Below, piece after piece: positions 32,989 to 44,913 of a stretch of 64,000 bases of DNA. The DNA is from Allomyces macrogynus ATCC 38327 (taxonomy: Eukaryota; Blastocladiomycota; Blastocladiomycetes; Blastocladiales; Blastocladiaceae): NCBI GenBank assembly GCA_000151295.1, contig GG745356.1:69334-133333 (forward strand), written 5' to 3'. A program made the position numbers and the translations under genes. Within the stretch, counting starts at the first letter, position 1, and each line of letters starts with the position of its first letter. The notes under the pieces are model-generated. The model made no database searches and had not been told where the DNA came from. It saw nothing but the letters and a program-made list of their open reading frames with translations.

Positions 32989-33115
32989 TTGGACGTGGGG
33001 GGAACGGGAGGGAGTGGGAGTGAATATTTTGGATTTACGGCCAGCTGAGGCAAGTCGTCTCACATTTCATCAGACGCACATTGTTCAGCCGCCCTACCTC
33101 TCTGATACCGTGAGT

Positions 33116-33262
33116 GACAGTAGCCTTCGCCAGCCGATAGCAAGCGCCTCGTTGCAGGAACTGGGATCGTTGATCCTTGCCGAACGAAGCGCAAGAAATA
33201 TGACCAACACAGGGGCCCTACCCTGGCCCCCTCCAGCAGCTTCGACGCTCACTTTTTGCTTT
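33116..33262. repeat. Dispersed repeat, copy B
   Basis: Second copy of the 715-862 element, same orientation, lying between the convergent JmjC and ROCK-like genes. See copy A for shared blocks. Confidence 0.65.
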
Positions 33263-33392
33263 TGTCGGCCCGGCCAAGTCCCGAAATGAGAAAATCTAGG
33301 CAATATTGTCCCTCCACCCACAGTCCAATTTGATCGTGCACGCGTTCCCCGTCCAAGTCCACCAACCCTCCTCATCCCGCCCGAGTCCTCTC

Positions 33393-36300
33393 TCATACAC
33401 CCGCTGTCGACCCGCGTACGGACCCGCCAATGGACCCACGAATCGATGCCAAGTGCTGTTCGGATCCGGAATGCGACACGTCAAACCCGTGTGACGTCGC
33501 CGACATGTTGTCGGCCGATATGTAGGACGAAGTCTGCTTCTTGGTCAGCGCTCGTAAGTGTTGCCGGCGGCACCACTCAAACGTCTTGATCCATTCGCGC
33601 TTGTTTTCGGCCGACGCGGCCAGGAACATGACCGTCGTTGCCCCCGTTGATTTGAGGGCGCGGACCGCGTCGCACGGCAATAAGAACTGGTCGTGCCGCG
33701 CGCGCTCGAAGCACCCCAGGTGCACGTGGTAATCGCACACTAGAAAGAGAGACGATCCGAAAGTGAGATCACGGCATCATCGGCGAGGGAACGGTCAGAA
33801 ACTAATTACGCACTCACGCACGACTTCACCCTCAATTTGTCGAGGTCCCTGCCCTTGTTGTTGAACTCGATGAACTCATAGCAGGAACGGCAGTTTGTCG
33901 ACATGTCGAGCGTATCACTCTTGAAGTAGTGCCCGGCCACGTGGTCGTAGTCAATGCCGCCAATGGTGACTTTCGTGCTTGTTGGTGAGCCCGACAGCGC
34001 GAATGGCGTGCTTGGCGACTGCGAAATCGGCGTGCTTGGGGTCGGCGGGATTGCCATGTCGGCGGCCTCAGACGAGGTCCGTGTCCTCCGTACCGCGTCG
34101 TGAACCAGAGCTGCATTACTCGTTCCGATGCAAATGGATTGCGGCCTCGGCGCTGCACCCGCCGTGGCCGAACCGAGCCGGCGCCCGGACGAAGACGATG
34201 ATGATACCACTGGAGGCTCGTCGCGCGGAGGTGGGCCGCCGGGAAGCGTGCGAGCTGGCATTTCGGGTGGCGGCATGGAAGCGCTCGGGGAATCGGGCGT
34301 CAACGGTGAATCCGCGAGTTGCGGAATCGACAGCGGGAGCGGCACTGGTTGCGGACACTGCTGCAGCTCTTGCATCTGCGCCTGCGCCTGCAGTTGCGCG
34401 AGAATCTGCTGCAATTCGATCTCCAAGATTCGCAACCGCTCCTTGGACGCGACATTGGCCTTGTCGACCCCGACCTTGCCTTCGGCCTTGTGCATGCCTC
34501 CCATCCTTTGGTGAACTTGGATAAATGTAGTCTCGACGGCGATTCGCGCGTGCGTGTCCTTGAGCTTGGCCTCGAGGGCCGTCGTGTCATCGACCGGTGG
34601 CAAAGCTGCGATCGACATGCCGCCGCCGCTTCCATCCGACCCGATCCCCGCCGGCAGCGTGGGCGACGCCGGTGCCCCCGAGACGCTCGACATGGACGGC
34701 ATCGACGCCCCCTTGCCGAGTGTCGACGCGCTCGAGGTGCCGCCGCCGGTCGCGGGCTCGGTCCCCGGACGCGCGCGACTCATGGTCTGGACCTTGAACA
34801 CGCACAGGTTCTCCTTCGACTTGACCTTTTGCAGCTCGGCAATCCCATCGAGACCCGCAATCGCGACAAAGTCGAGCGTCAGGTCGACGAGCTGCGTGCC
34901 GTTCTTGGCCAGGTCGTCGGCATGCTCCTTGCTGTCGGCCATGATCACTTTGCCGCCCTGCACGAGGACGTACTTCTCGGCCCAATCCGATCTCTTCCAA
35001 TCCAATTTGCTCTTGCCCGACTTCAGGTACACTTTAAGGAACCCGGACGTGAGGGGTGGCGGCGCCTCGCCCTCGCCGACCGACTCGAGCGGCATTTTCG
35101 ACGACACCAGTTTCTTATCCTTGCCCAACTTGGTCATTCGTCGACCCATAAAGCCCCGACCATTGCGCCGGTCATCCTCGACAATAGCCTCCGTCGGATG
35201 AGGGCCGACAGTGCCGAGCCCCGAGTGCGTCGAAGTCGCCCGCGACGTGCCACCGCCAGTGTGCGCCGACCCTATCGCCATGACCTCATCAACCGACTGG
35301 CCCATCGCGTCGGCGAGCTGCTTGCGCGTCTTCATGAGTTCCTTTTCCAACTCGGCGCACCGGGTTTCCGCGTTGACGAGCTCCTGCTGCATTTTCTCCC
35401 CGCGCTTCCCCGACTTCATCCCAAAGAAGCCGCCGCCCCGTTTCTCGTTTGCGGCAATTTCGGCTGCCGCTACAATCTTTGCGTTCAGGGCGTCAATATT
35501 CTTTTCCAGCGTGGCCTTGTCGGCGACGAGTTGTGCCACGTCATGTTCGAGCGCGTGCTTGGCGTGACCAATCGCGGCCAAGTCGGCGAGGTGCGTCTTG
35601 CACGCAAGCTCGCTCTGCTGCTGTGCGGCCGTGAGCTCGTCCACTTTAGTGCGCACGTCGGCGAGCTGCGCCTGGGTCCGGTCATGCACAATATGCAAGT
35701 CCGCCAGGGCCTTTTCGGTCTCGGCGAGCGCATGAGTGACCGAATCACGCTCGTCCTGCGCGGCGCGACGATCCGTCTCGAGCTGCGCCGTGCGGTCCGT
35801 GAGCTGCACGACCTCGGCACTTTTGACCGCGGCCTGCTCCTTGGCTACCTCGAGCTCATTCGCGGCCTCGTCAACCTGCGCCTTGATCGCGGCAATCTCG
35901 GCATCCTTGCCTGCAACCGTCGCACTGAGCGCGGCAATCTGCGCCGCCGCAGCCTCGACCTGCTCCGCCAACTGTTGCATCCCGAGCGTCGCCTCGGCGA
36001 GCGCCATCTCGGCCTTTTGCTTGCGCTCGCGCTCGACCTTGAGTTCCTCCTTGACGTGCGTCAATTCCTGGCCGAGCTGTGTCGCCTGCACGCCTGCCTG
36101 CTCTGACTTCCCGCGCGCCGCAATCTCAATCAGCATCTGCTCCTTGCGCATCTTGGCCAAATCCTCGTCCTTGTGCGTCATTTCCGTCTTTTGCCGCGCC
36201 AGGTTCCGGTCGCGCTCGGCCACGGCCTCGCGCAGACCCTTGACAACGGTCTCCGCTTCGGCCACTTGCGCCGTGAGCCGCGCGACATTCGCACGCGCCT

Positions 36301-38474
36301 CGGCCAGATCTGCGTCCAGCTTTGTAGCGCGCCGGGCCGCCGAATCTTGGGCGGCGACCGCGGCCGCGTCGGCCTTGACCTTGGCCGCATTCAGCGCGTC
36401 GTACCGCTTACTCCAGTCGTCGGCCGTGTCCTGCGCGGCGCGGCGGGCCGCGGCCAGGTCCTGCGCGAGCTTGTCGGCATTAGCCTTGGCGCGCTGCGCG
36501 TCCTGCTCGGCGGCGGCCGTGGCCAAGTCGAGTTTGGCCTGCACGGCCGCAACCGCGTCGGCGAGCTGTGCGCCGTGCCGGGACTTGGCGTCGGCAAGCT
36601 GCGCGTCGTATCGACTCTTGGCGTCAGCGAGCTGCGTCTCGAGCTGCTTGACCTGCGCCTCGAGCCCGGCGGACTTCGAGGTCCCGCGCGACTTTTCCTC
36701 GGCGAGCTGCGCGTCCAAGTCCTTGATCCGCGCCTCGAGCTTCGGCACGATCGCAGCCTTGGTCTTTTCCGCAGCCAGCTGCGCCTCGAGCGCGACCACT
36801 TGCCCTGCCGCCGCAGCCGCCTCGTCGGCCGACGCGACCGTCGCCTCGGCCGCACCCGCGACTTGGTTGAGCTGTTGGCTTGAGCCCGACGGCCGCAAGT
36901 ACGTATACCCAATGAACGGCAAGTGGTGGCCCATGAACACGCGCTGCGGCGCGGCCCCGCGGGCGAGCGTTGCCGCGTCGCTCTTCTCGGCGCCAGACGG
37001 CACGTCGCCTTCGTCGGGTGAGAAGTATCTCGTGTCGGTGTCGGACGCGAGCGAGGGCACAAACGTGGGCGTCAGATCCTCGACGCGGGCCCAGTCGATC
37101 CCGGCAAACCACCGGTGCGCCTGGATTTCAGCGACGCCGTTGCGGCCGAGCCGGGTCTCGGGCGGCGTCAGCAGGCTAATCGCGTGCACGAAAAAGGTCA
37201 GTGGTGAGTGGAGAACAGGAACGTGAGCGGATGTCGAGAGCGTACCGGTTGATCAAGTCCTTGACTTCGGGCGACAAGTCGACTTCCTCCGGGAACTTGA
37301 TATCCCCCTTGTGCTTCTGAATCTTGGCGTAGGTCGCGCTCAGCGAGTCCGTCAAGAACGGCGGGTCGCCGCACAAGACTTCGTATAGAATGATCCCGAC
37401 CGACCACCAGTCGCACTCGATCCCGTACCCGTTGCCACGGCCATTCTGCGCGTCGAGCACTTCCGGCGAAACGTAATCGGGCGTGCCTACCGACGTCGAC
37501 GACTTGATTTTCCCGTCAGCGGGCACCTGGATACAGGATCCGAAATCGGCCAACTTGATGTGGCCGGACTTGTCGATCAGGATGTTGTGCGGTTTGAGAT
37601 CGCGGTGCGCGAAATGGCGCTGGTGCAGTTCGGCCACGGCGACGATCAACTCGGCCAGGTAGAACCGCGCCTCGGGTTCGGAAATGGTGCTGTCGTCGCG
37701 CGTGTCGAGCAACGAGATCAGGTCGCCGCCGGGCAGGTACTCCATGACCAGATAGAGGTGCTGGTCGTCCTGGAACGACGCGTAGAGCCGCGTGATCCAC
37801 TTGGAGTCGATGAAGGCCATGACGTTGCGTTCTTCCATGAAGAAGACGTTCTGGTGGGTGGGGAGGGTGTCGGTTAGGCGACGATAACGGAGGACACGCG
37901 GTGGAGGAAATGGAAGCGGACCTCCTGCTTCATGACCTCCTTCTTCTTCAGCGCCTTGAGTGCGTACAGTTTCCCGTCGTGACGCCCGCGCACGAGGGAG
38001 ACCTAGTCGGACCCGGATACATGGGGTTAGCCGACGATGCACGCCGGTCCATAGCAATGCACCACAAGGTACCGTTCCAAACGCGCCGGCCGCGAGCTTT
38101 TGCACGACCTCAAAGTCGTCAGTGCTGATGCGCAGGCCGTTTAACTGACCCACGATCGGGTCGACTATGGCGCCAGAAGTACGCAACGTCAATCCAACCG
38201 TCTCGCGGCCAGGGGCACCGAGCAAGCAACGCGTACACCGCTTGAGAAATTTCGCAAAATTGGGGTTATCGCCGACCGTCTGCTTGACGTCGTGGTAGAT
38301 GGCCAGGACCGAGTCGACGAGCGCGTCGACCGACAAGTCTGGCGGGTCGCCCGCGGGGCTCGCGTGCCGTTGCAGCGCGCGCGCGTGAAGGCTGCGTTGC
38401 CGCGCCTCCATGGAAACGACGACCGGCGGCGTGCCGCCAGCGGCAGCGGCCGGGACCGCGGTCGGGACGCGCAT
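33393..38474 (-). CDS. ROCK-like AGC kinase: kinase, long coiled coil, PH domain split by a C1 domain
   Basis: Model: 38073-38474, 37922-38002, 37246-37850, 33814-37175, 33393-33739; about 1598 residues, phases closing. Kinase: loop GAGAFGT-like (AAGAFGTVSL), Lys in YALKA (~150), HRDLKPHN (Asp ~245), DFGSC, VGTPDYVSPEVL, ECDWWSVG, then the AGC tail (HRWFAGIDW). Residues ~460-1005 are coiled coil rich in Ala, Gln, Glu. The C-terminal part starts a PH fold (GFLKVYLKSGKSKLDWKR, KYVLVQGGKVIM), is interrupted by a C1 zinc finger (H-x12-C-x2-C ... C-x2-C-x4-H-x2-C), then resumes PH (TVMFLAASAENKREWIKTF). That bisected PH-C1 order is the Rho-kinase hallmark; MRCK has C1, PH, CNH, and no CNH is seen. 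Expected to be a Rho-type GTPase effector controlling actomyosin. ATG 38474 chosen; one at 38573 is in frame. Confidence 0.88.
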
Positions 38475-39265
38475 TGTTGGTCGGGGAAATGGATCGCAGG
38501 TGGGTGGGAGGTGCGCGTGCGATCTATCGTTGGCGCACGGCGCGCATTCGAATCGGGCGGGGTCGCGGGGCACGGTGGGTACGAGGCCGCGGCAAGTGGT
38601 AGAGAGCGGGGCGGCCAGACGGGTCTATTCGCGCCGGCGCGATCGACGGTGGGCAGGTGATGGCGGCGAAAAGAGCGCCGTCGTCTCAGTTCGGGTGAAG
38701 TAAAGAGCGGGTGGGTGGATAGCGGATCGAAGACGCGCAGTCGATGGGGTCGAGTGCCGTCCGGGTCCACGGCGGCGATCGAAGTGAGCGGCTTCGGGTG
38801 AAAGGACCTGGAAGAGATCGGCCGAGCAGCCGTCGTTTGCGAGAAGTCAGGAGGGGTTACGAGCGAGAGAAATGGGCCGGGACGGCGCGCCAGCGAAGCA
38901 GTGGAGAATTCGCCATCGACAGAGAGCCAGCAAGCACGGCAGCAGTTTATCATCATTTGTCTCGCGCGTCTCGCAGACACGGTCACGTTAAAGTCACGCG
39001 CTGCCAGTCTCGCGCGTCTCGCAGACACGGTCACGGCATGTCACGCTTTCAGCGACCTGGTGCTTTCCTCTTGTGGCCGTCCTGTGCAACCCGAGCGGTC
39101 GTCAGCTGCTCGCTCTCGTACGGTACCGGCGCTCCTGTTTCCTCGACTCCATCGCGCCTGACACACCCTCAACTCGCTGCAATGAACTGCGACAGCACGC
39201 TCCCCGCCGCTCTGACCGACTCGGCCCGCTGACGGCCGCTCTGTCGCGTAATCCCGCCAGTGTCG
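38475..39265. other. Divergent promoter region, with a 48-bp tandem repeat
   Basis: Lies between ROCK-like (-) and Med28-like (+) start codons. Contains two 28-base identical units (38960-38987 and 39008-39035) with 48-base spacing, reading TCTCGCGCGTCTCGCAGACA and on. No gene supported. Confidence 0.5.
38960..39035. repeat. Direct repeat, two 28-base units
   Basis: Both units contain CGCGTCTCGCAGACACGGTC and are followed by a GTCACGC word. They lie in a divergent promoter region, so they could be paired factor sites or a simple duplication. Confidence 0.8.
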
Positions 39266-40010
39266 ATGAAATCAAGAATGAGTGGCACATCACCATCATT
39301 CTCGGCTCTCGCAGCAACGTTTTGCGCCGACCTCGACAAGCTCTTCGACTCGGTCGTCTCTCTCGACCCAGCGGCCGAAGAACGCTCCGCCGCGCAGCTC
39401 GACGCGTCGGCCGCGATTTTGCGGCACCGCCTTGCCGCGGCCGTGGCGAAAACGACGCTGTCGACCGAAATCGAGGTAATTTCCGCTCGTTCTCGCGTTC
39501 AGGAGTGACCAGAGAGCTGACTTGACGCTCATGTGCGCGTAGATCCAGCAACTCTCAGTCAAGATCGCCAACCAAGAGGCCACGCTCGCGTCGCTCACCG
39601 GCAAACTGCACTCCTGGCGGCGCACGCTCGCCGAGCACGAAGCCGCCGCGCAGGCTGCGATCCAGGCGCGGACCTCGGCACCGCGCGACGCATCGACCAG
39701 CGGCGCGCCGAAAGCCACGCTCCCGACCCCCGCGACCGAAAACTCAGCAGCCGACGTACGCATGACGGAAGCCGCGAGCGCATCGGGCGAGTCGAGCACG
39801 AGCAGCAGTGATGAAGACGAGGACGAGGAATCTGAGAGCGACGTGGACGTCATGGACGTGGACGTGCAAGACCTGGTCGATCCGGTGTTGCTCGGCACCG
39901 ACGAGTCGGACGTGGCTAGTCTCGCGTCGCAGGCGACGGGCACGGCGTCGGCGTTGGCGGCGGCGCTCGATGAGGAGGATGACGAGGACGAGTCGGAAGA
40001 TGATTTGTGA
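39266..40010 (+). CDS. Mediator subunit 28-like coiled-coil protein, two exons
   Basis: Model: 39266-39475 and 39543-40010, 225 residues; intron GTAATT...CGTAG closes in phase 0. The first 100 residues form two predicted helices: FCADLDKLFDSVVSLD, then QQLSVKIANQEATLASLTGKLHSWRRTLAEHEA. The spacing and the K-L-x-x-W ending recall metazoan Med28 (helix ending in KLRHWQQVL), which bridges the Mediator head. The remaining 120 residues are low-complexity, Ser/Glu/Asp-rich (SSDEDEDEESESDVDVMDVD), ending in a highly acidic tail typical of transcription-associated proteins. The assignment rests on a weak remembered pattern; another small Mediator or coiled-coil subunit is possible. Confidence 0.5.
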
Positions 40011-40277
40011 GTCTTTTGCTTGAGCAAAGCCCTCTTTGAGATAATTTTGTGGAGCCATCTTGCCTGTGTTGTCATATCCGCTCCACACACAGCACATGCG
40101 GCACCTGAGCACCAACGATCAACACAGTATGATTTTGCCCAAATACACGACAGCACACGGTGCAACTGGCCGCAACGTCGGCCAAATTGCTCGCTAGACT
40201 TTTCTCAACCCCGTGAAGACCTCTCTCGATCGATTGCTGCCACGACCCGCTCGCCAACGCGTTCTCCCTCGACCACC

Positions 40278-41673
40278 ATGCGCGATCGCGGTCCCAGCAA
40301 CGGCATCAACCTCGTCGAATCTCAAGCAGCAAGCGCGGCACCGCGAACGGCCAAGTTTCGTGACGGATTCGCAAGTGAGGGCCATCCGATACACGAAGAA
40401 CCAGCCTGGGCCGGCTCGTCGGTTCTCGATGGGGAGCGCTGCGTGACTGAGCTGCCTCCTGCCGATGGACAAGCCGATCCTGCACTCGAACCGTGCGATA
40501 CGCGCCGTGATGCGGTCGAGGGGTTGGGCCGCGTGCGGCAACTTGCCCGCGATCAAGACGAGGGAGCTGAGGGCCATGGCACGACTGGTACGGTCGTCTC
40601 TGCCGATGATTCACTCTCTGTTGACGCGAAGGTCAGCAACGACTTGCCGAGAGAACCGATCCTGTCGCCCGCAACGGCAGCGCTGCTCGATCAGTACGTG
40701 ATGATGGTGCGTCCGCAACTTCACCCCTTGCTCTGCTCGCATCCGAAGTCCAAATTGACCAGACTATCGCATCAAATCGGTAGATGACCATCGACCTGGC
40801 CCATCCGCCGCGCCTCGGTAAAAAACTGCTCGTACTTGACCTCGACCACACGCTGTTCGACTGCAAGTCCTCCTCGCCCAACCCGCACGACCTGATCCGG
40901 CCGGGCACGCACGAGTTCCTGGTCTGCATCCCCCCCGATCCCACTCTCCATCGCTCTTTTCCTCATGCACGCAACCCCAGACCACCGTCTACACATCATT
41001 CGACCTGGCCATTTGGAGCCAATCGTCGCGGACCCTTCTCAACCACAAACTCGCGACGCTCGGGCTGCTCGACACCGCCAACCACACATACCGGATCGCG
41101 TTCACGCTAGACGCGACGGCCATGTTCCCGGTGACCCCGCGGTCGCGCTCGCCATCCCTCGAGCGCGCCGAGTCACCGACTTGGCAGAGTCGGATGCACG
41201 TCAAGGCGCTGTCATTGATTTGGGCGCGGTTTCCGGAGACGTGGACACGCGCAACGACGATGCATGTTGGTACGTTGCGATGTGCGCAGGGGAAACGGTT
41301 GGAGGAGGAGTATTTGACGGCGATTCTGTGGGTAGACGACTTGCAGCGCAATTTCGCGCTGAATCCTCGGAACGGGATTCGCGTTGACCCGTGGTTCTGG
41401 TCAGTGGATGCGGCGTTGGAGGATGTCGAGTTGCGGTCGCTCGCGCGGTACCTGATGCGTGTCGTGGCGCCGGCGGAGGACGTGACGGCACTGGATCATC
41501 GGGTACGCTTGGTGCTTTTTGAATGACGGCATGATCCAGAGCGAAGGGCTGACTTAATTCCGGCGTAGGCGTGGAGACAGCACCGTGAGGTGCGCGACGG
41601 TCGGGCCGACGATGCTAGGACCGTGGAGACTAAGGTGGAGAGAGACGACTCGCGCGCACACGTCGAGACGTAA
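40278..41673 (+). CDS. UBLCP1-like HAD phosphatase (FCP1 homology), five exons; intact copy
   Basis: Model: 40278-40706 (uncertain first exon), 40784-40921, 40981-41269, 41336-41502, 41569-41673; about 375 residues, phases closing. Catalytic exon 2 reads KKLLVLDLDHTLFDC with the DxDxT nucleophile/acid pair, then RPGTHEFL. Exon 3 has TTVYTSFDLAIWSQ, FTLDATAMFPV and VKALSLIWARFP, and the next join gives VDDLQRNFALNPRNG with the second DD. The order matches UBLCP1, the nuclear phosphatase of the 26S proteasome regulatory particle, more than Scp/FCP1. A ubiquitin-like domain expected at the N-terminus is not recognisable in exon 1, so the 5' model may be wrong. A decayed paralogue lies at 49256-50860. 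Confidence 0.8.
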
Positions 41674-41967
41674 TTTTGGACTTGAGTGTGATGGCGAGAC
41701 GTTTCATGAAGTCGTTTTTCGCGCTTGTCCTTTGCATCTCCATAGACCTTTGCTGTGGTTTCGAATCCAAACCTCGCAAAATCGCCGATGCCAACAACCA
41801 CGGTGTATTCCGCTCCCTTTCCGACGTGCAAGTCCCGCTCCGTCGCTATGCAAAGTCTACGCCTTCTATCAAGCGCCGCCGACCCCGTCGCATCGCGCTC
41901 GTCGTGTCGCGTCCTCGTTACAGTGGGTCATTGGCGAGCCCCGAGACGATAAACTCGCGCATTGGGC

Positions 41968-42464
41968 TCATCGTACGCGTACGGTTCCGGTCCCGACCGC
42001 GACCTCGCCCACGCGTCGTCGTCGTGCTGTCGACTCGCGCGTTGCCGACCGCGCGCGCGTAGTGGCGGGCCGTGCCGCATCGACCGCCGCGCCAAGTACT
42101 GCAGCACGATCTACATCCACGTCGACTTGGTCAGTCTCAGCCCGAAGACCCATCCGCTCAATCAACTTCAAGTCGTACTCGTTGGAACCTCTGACACTCT
42201 CACACTCGCGGGTGCCACGCCGGGCGCCCCCGCCATCGGCGCAGCGAGCGGCATCCACGAAATCCAGTCGTTCCACGCGGCGGGTGCCGGGGATGAGGGC
42301 GCGCGGTGCTGCAGCTCAAACTCGCCGGCGTCGGGCGCGATCACGGACGCAGCGGATTCGGTGGCGTCGCGACGCGTGGCAGCGGAGGTAGACGCAGGGC
42401 GCTGCGACCAGTGGACGAGGAGGGCGCGCGCGCGCGAGGCGAAGGCGCGGGCGACGGCCGACAT
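41968..42464 (-). CDS. Small unrecognised protein with mitochondrial-type presequence
   Basis: ATG 42464 opens a frame whose first 32 residues (MSAVARAFASRARALLVHWS...) are Arg/Ala/Ser-rich and lack acids, as mitochondrial presequences do. The body includes APAAWNDWISWMPLAAPMAG. The frame stops at 42168, but a +1 frame continues (SNEYDLKLIERMGLRAETDQ) to 41968, so an indel or intron may join them. A TATAAA box at 42641 supports transcription in this direction. I recognise no family. Confidence 0.45.
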
Positions 42465-42640
42465 GGTTGGTTTTATGGTGGTGGTGGGCGGTGGATGTAG
42501 TGCGTGGAGCGGATCCGAGTTGTCGTGGAGGTGAGGTGGGGATTGTGCGCGGTCCGACGATCGAGCGCGCGAGAGAGGGGAGAATGGTGATGGAGAGGGC
42601 GAAGAGCGAGAAGGAGCGGCGGGACGCGGGGGTGCCGGAG

Positions 42641-42647
42641 CTTTATA
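42641..42647 (-). promoter_or_regulatory. TATA box for the small minus-strand gene
   Basis: TATAAAG on the minus strand, 177-183 bases before ATG 42464, inside the divergent gap to the PhoD-like gene. Confidence 0.5.
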
Positions 42648-42919
42648 CCCGCGCGGCACAAGGAAAGGAAGGCAGCAAAGCAAGTCTCGCGGCCGGGCGC
42701 GACCGCGTCGCTGGCAGGTCTCGCGCGTTCGTTTGCCGGCTCACGCTGCCACCACGCTGACAACCGGCCGTCCCCGTCGTGCGGCTCGAGCTGCTCGGTG
42801 TGACAACCGACCGACGGCGACGACGACGACGACGCGCTGCTGAGCGACCCAGAAGAGCGACCCAGAAGAGCGACCCAAGCCCACCAGCAACCGCACCGCG
42901 CGGCCCAACCAGCAGCACC

Positions 42920-44913
42920 ATGTTCAGCATATACGGCGCACTGCTACTTTTCGCGGCCCTCGCCGCCGCCGCCGCGCGCTTTGCCGTGGCCCCGCGGCCA
43001 CCGAACGATGCCGTCAAACTCATTCTGCGCCCGGCTGGCGCCGAACAGATCCTGCAGACGGTGCTCGGCCATGTCCAGTCGAACCTGGCCTTCAGCAGTC
43101 CCTACGCCAACGTGCCCGAGTTTGCCATTTCGGCGACCACAGTGCTCGAGCGCGCGCGCGACCTGGTTCGCGACACGCAGGCGCCGCCGCCGAGCGTGCA
43201 GTTTTTGCACGGGGTTGCGTCGGGCGGTGCGTGAGTTTGATCGTCGTGGTGATATGAGACTCTCGTTTGACGCTGCTCCAACGCGAGACCCGCTCGAGGA
43301 CCGCGTGATTCTGTGGACCAAGGTCACGCCCAACACCAACGACAACGTCACCGTCTCGCTCAACTACGTCGTCGTCGCGTCCAACGGCAACTTGACGACG
43401 GTCGTCAAGAACGGGATCACCGCGACTTCGTCCGACGTTGGGTACACGGTACGTCCATCCCCCCGCATTTTTCACTTCCGGAAACGCGCGGCGGGTTGGT
43501 CTGACTTACGCCATCAATCGTACTTTACGCCAGGTCAAGGTTGATGTGCCCGGTCTGATCCCGGCGACGCGGTATTGGTACCAGTTCACCTCGGGCGACA
43601 CCGTGTCGCCAACCGGCGCGACGTTGACGCTCCCGACGCGCAACGCGACTCTCGACCGCGTTCAATTCGCCTTGGTCTCGTGCGCCAACTTCCAGCACGG
43701 CTACTTCCACGCGTACGGCGCGATCGCGAACCGGTCGACCGACTTTCAAGCGGTTTTGGCCCTTGGGGATGTGGGGATTTACGAGTATGATACGAAAGGC
43801 TATCCGCCCGCGGGCGGGGAGCTCCCACCAGACCGCGACCCGGTGCCCGACAAGAACTTGGACACGCTCGACGACTATCGCACCCGCTACTCGCAGTACC
43901 AGACCGACGTGTCGCAGCAGGCTATGATGCGCTCGCTGCCGATCATTGCGATCTGGGATGACCACGAATTCGCCGACAATGCGTGGAGCATCAACGCGAC
44001 TAACGGCAACGTCTCGGCTCCCGGCGGCGCCAACAATCAGAACGACCGGCGCGACGGCCCCTGGGGCGAGCGCCGACTCGCGGCGATGCGCGCGTTCCAC
44101 GAAAACATTCCGATCCGGCCGTCGAACGCGACGGGCGCGCAGTACCGCATCTACCGGTCATTCCGGATCGGGACCACGGTCGATTTGCTCATGCTCGATA
44201 CGCGCATGGAAGGCCGCGACGAGCAGGGTAGTGGGCGCGATGCGAACCGCGAATTGATGGGTCCCGAGCAGGAGGCGTGGTTGCATTCCGGGCTCATCAA
44301 TTCGAATGCGACGTGGCTGATTGGGAATCAGGTCATGTTTGCGAAACAGCCGAACTCAATTCTCTGGTACGAGCCGCCGATTGCGAATGATGGGTGGGTC
44401 GGGTACCCGTTGCCGCGGCAGCGGTTGTTGAATGTGATGGTGCAGAACAAGGTGAATAATACGATCATGGTCACGGGTACACTCGCCGCTCGCTTTCTCC
44501 CGCTCCAATTCCGGATCTGCACCTGCTCTGACCACCCACTCCACCTACTTTCACCAAGCAACTTCCACGCGTCGGTCGCGAGCAACATCCCGCACAGGGA
44601 CAACGACCGCGACTCGCCGATCGTCTTCACCGATTTTGTGACGCCGTCGGTCACGGCGCGCACGCCCGCGTCCGACTCGCAGCGGCAGTTCGAGTATTTC
44701 TCGGAAGTTCTCAAGCGCAGCAATCCGGGCGCGCAGTGGATCGACATGTACCGGCACGGTTACGTGGCGCTGAAACTGACGGCGAGCGAGGCGCGCGCCG
44801 AGTACTGGTACGTGCAGTCGGTCAAGGGGCTTACGCCGGGCGACATGCAGACGTATTTGAACAAGACGCTCGTCGTGGCGAGCGGCGCGAACCGGATCAC
44901 GGCCGTCGAGTGA
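42920..44913 (+). CDS. PhoD-like phosphatase/phosphodiesterase, four exons, secreted or membrane-anchored
   Basis: Model: 42920-43226, 43288-43448, 43534-44476, 44559-44913; about 588 residues. The N-terminus has a hydrophobic leader (IYGALLLFAALAAAAARF). PhoD landmarks follow in order: [38 protein letters not shown] (metal Asp), IWDDHEFADN (metal/His), LLMLDTRMEGRD and, after the last intron, a block reading HASVASN where relatives have GDxH. The last join is off by one base; a fourth G at GGG (44475-44477) would give VTGNFHASVASN, replacing the usual Asp by Asn. Several N-x-S/T sites suit an extracytoplasmic phosphomonoesterase or diesterase. Confidence 0.87.

Noticed and set aside
34319..37226. 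Very long plus-strand frames opposite the ROCK-like coiled coil
   Set aside because: Reverse-strand reading of Ala/Gln/Glu-rich coiled-coil codons gives Leu/Arg- or Ser/Ala-rich open frames; typical antisense artefact.
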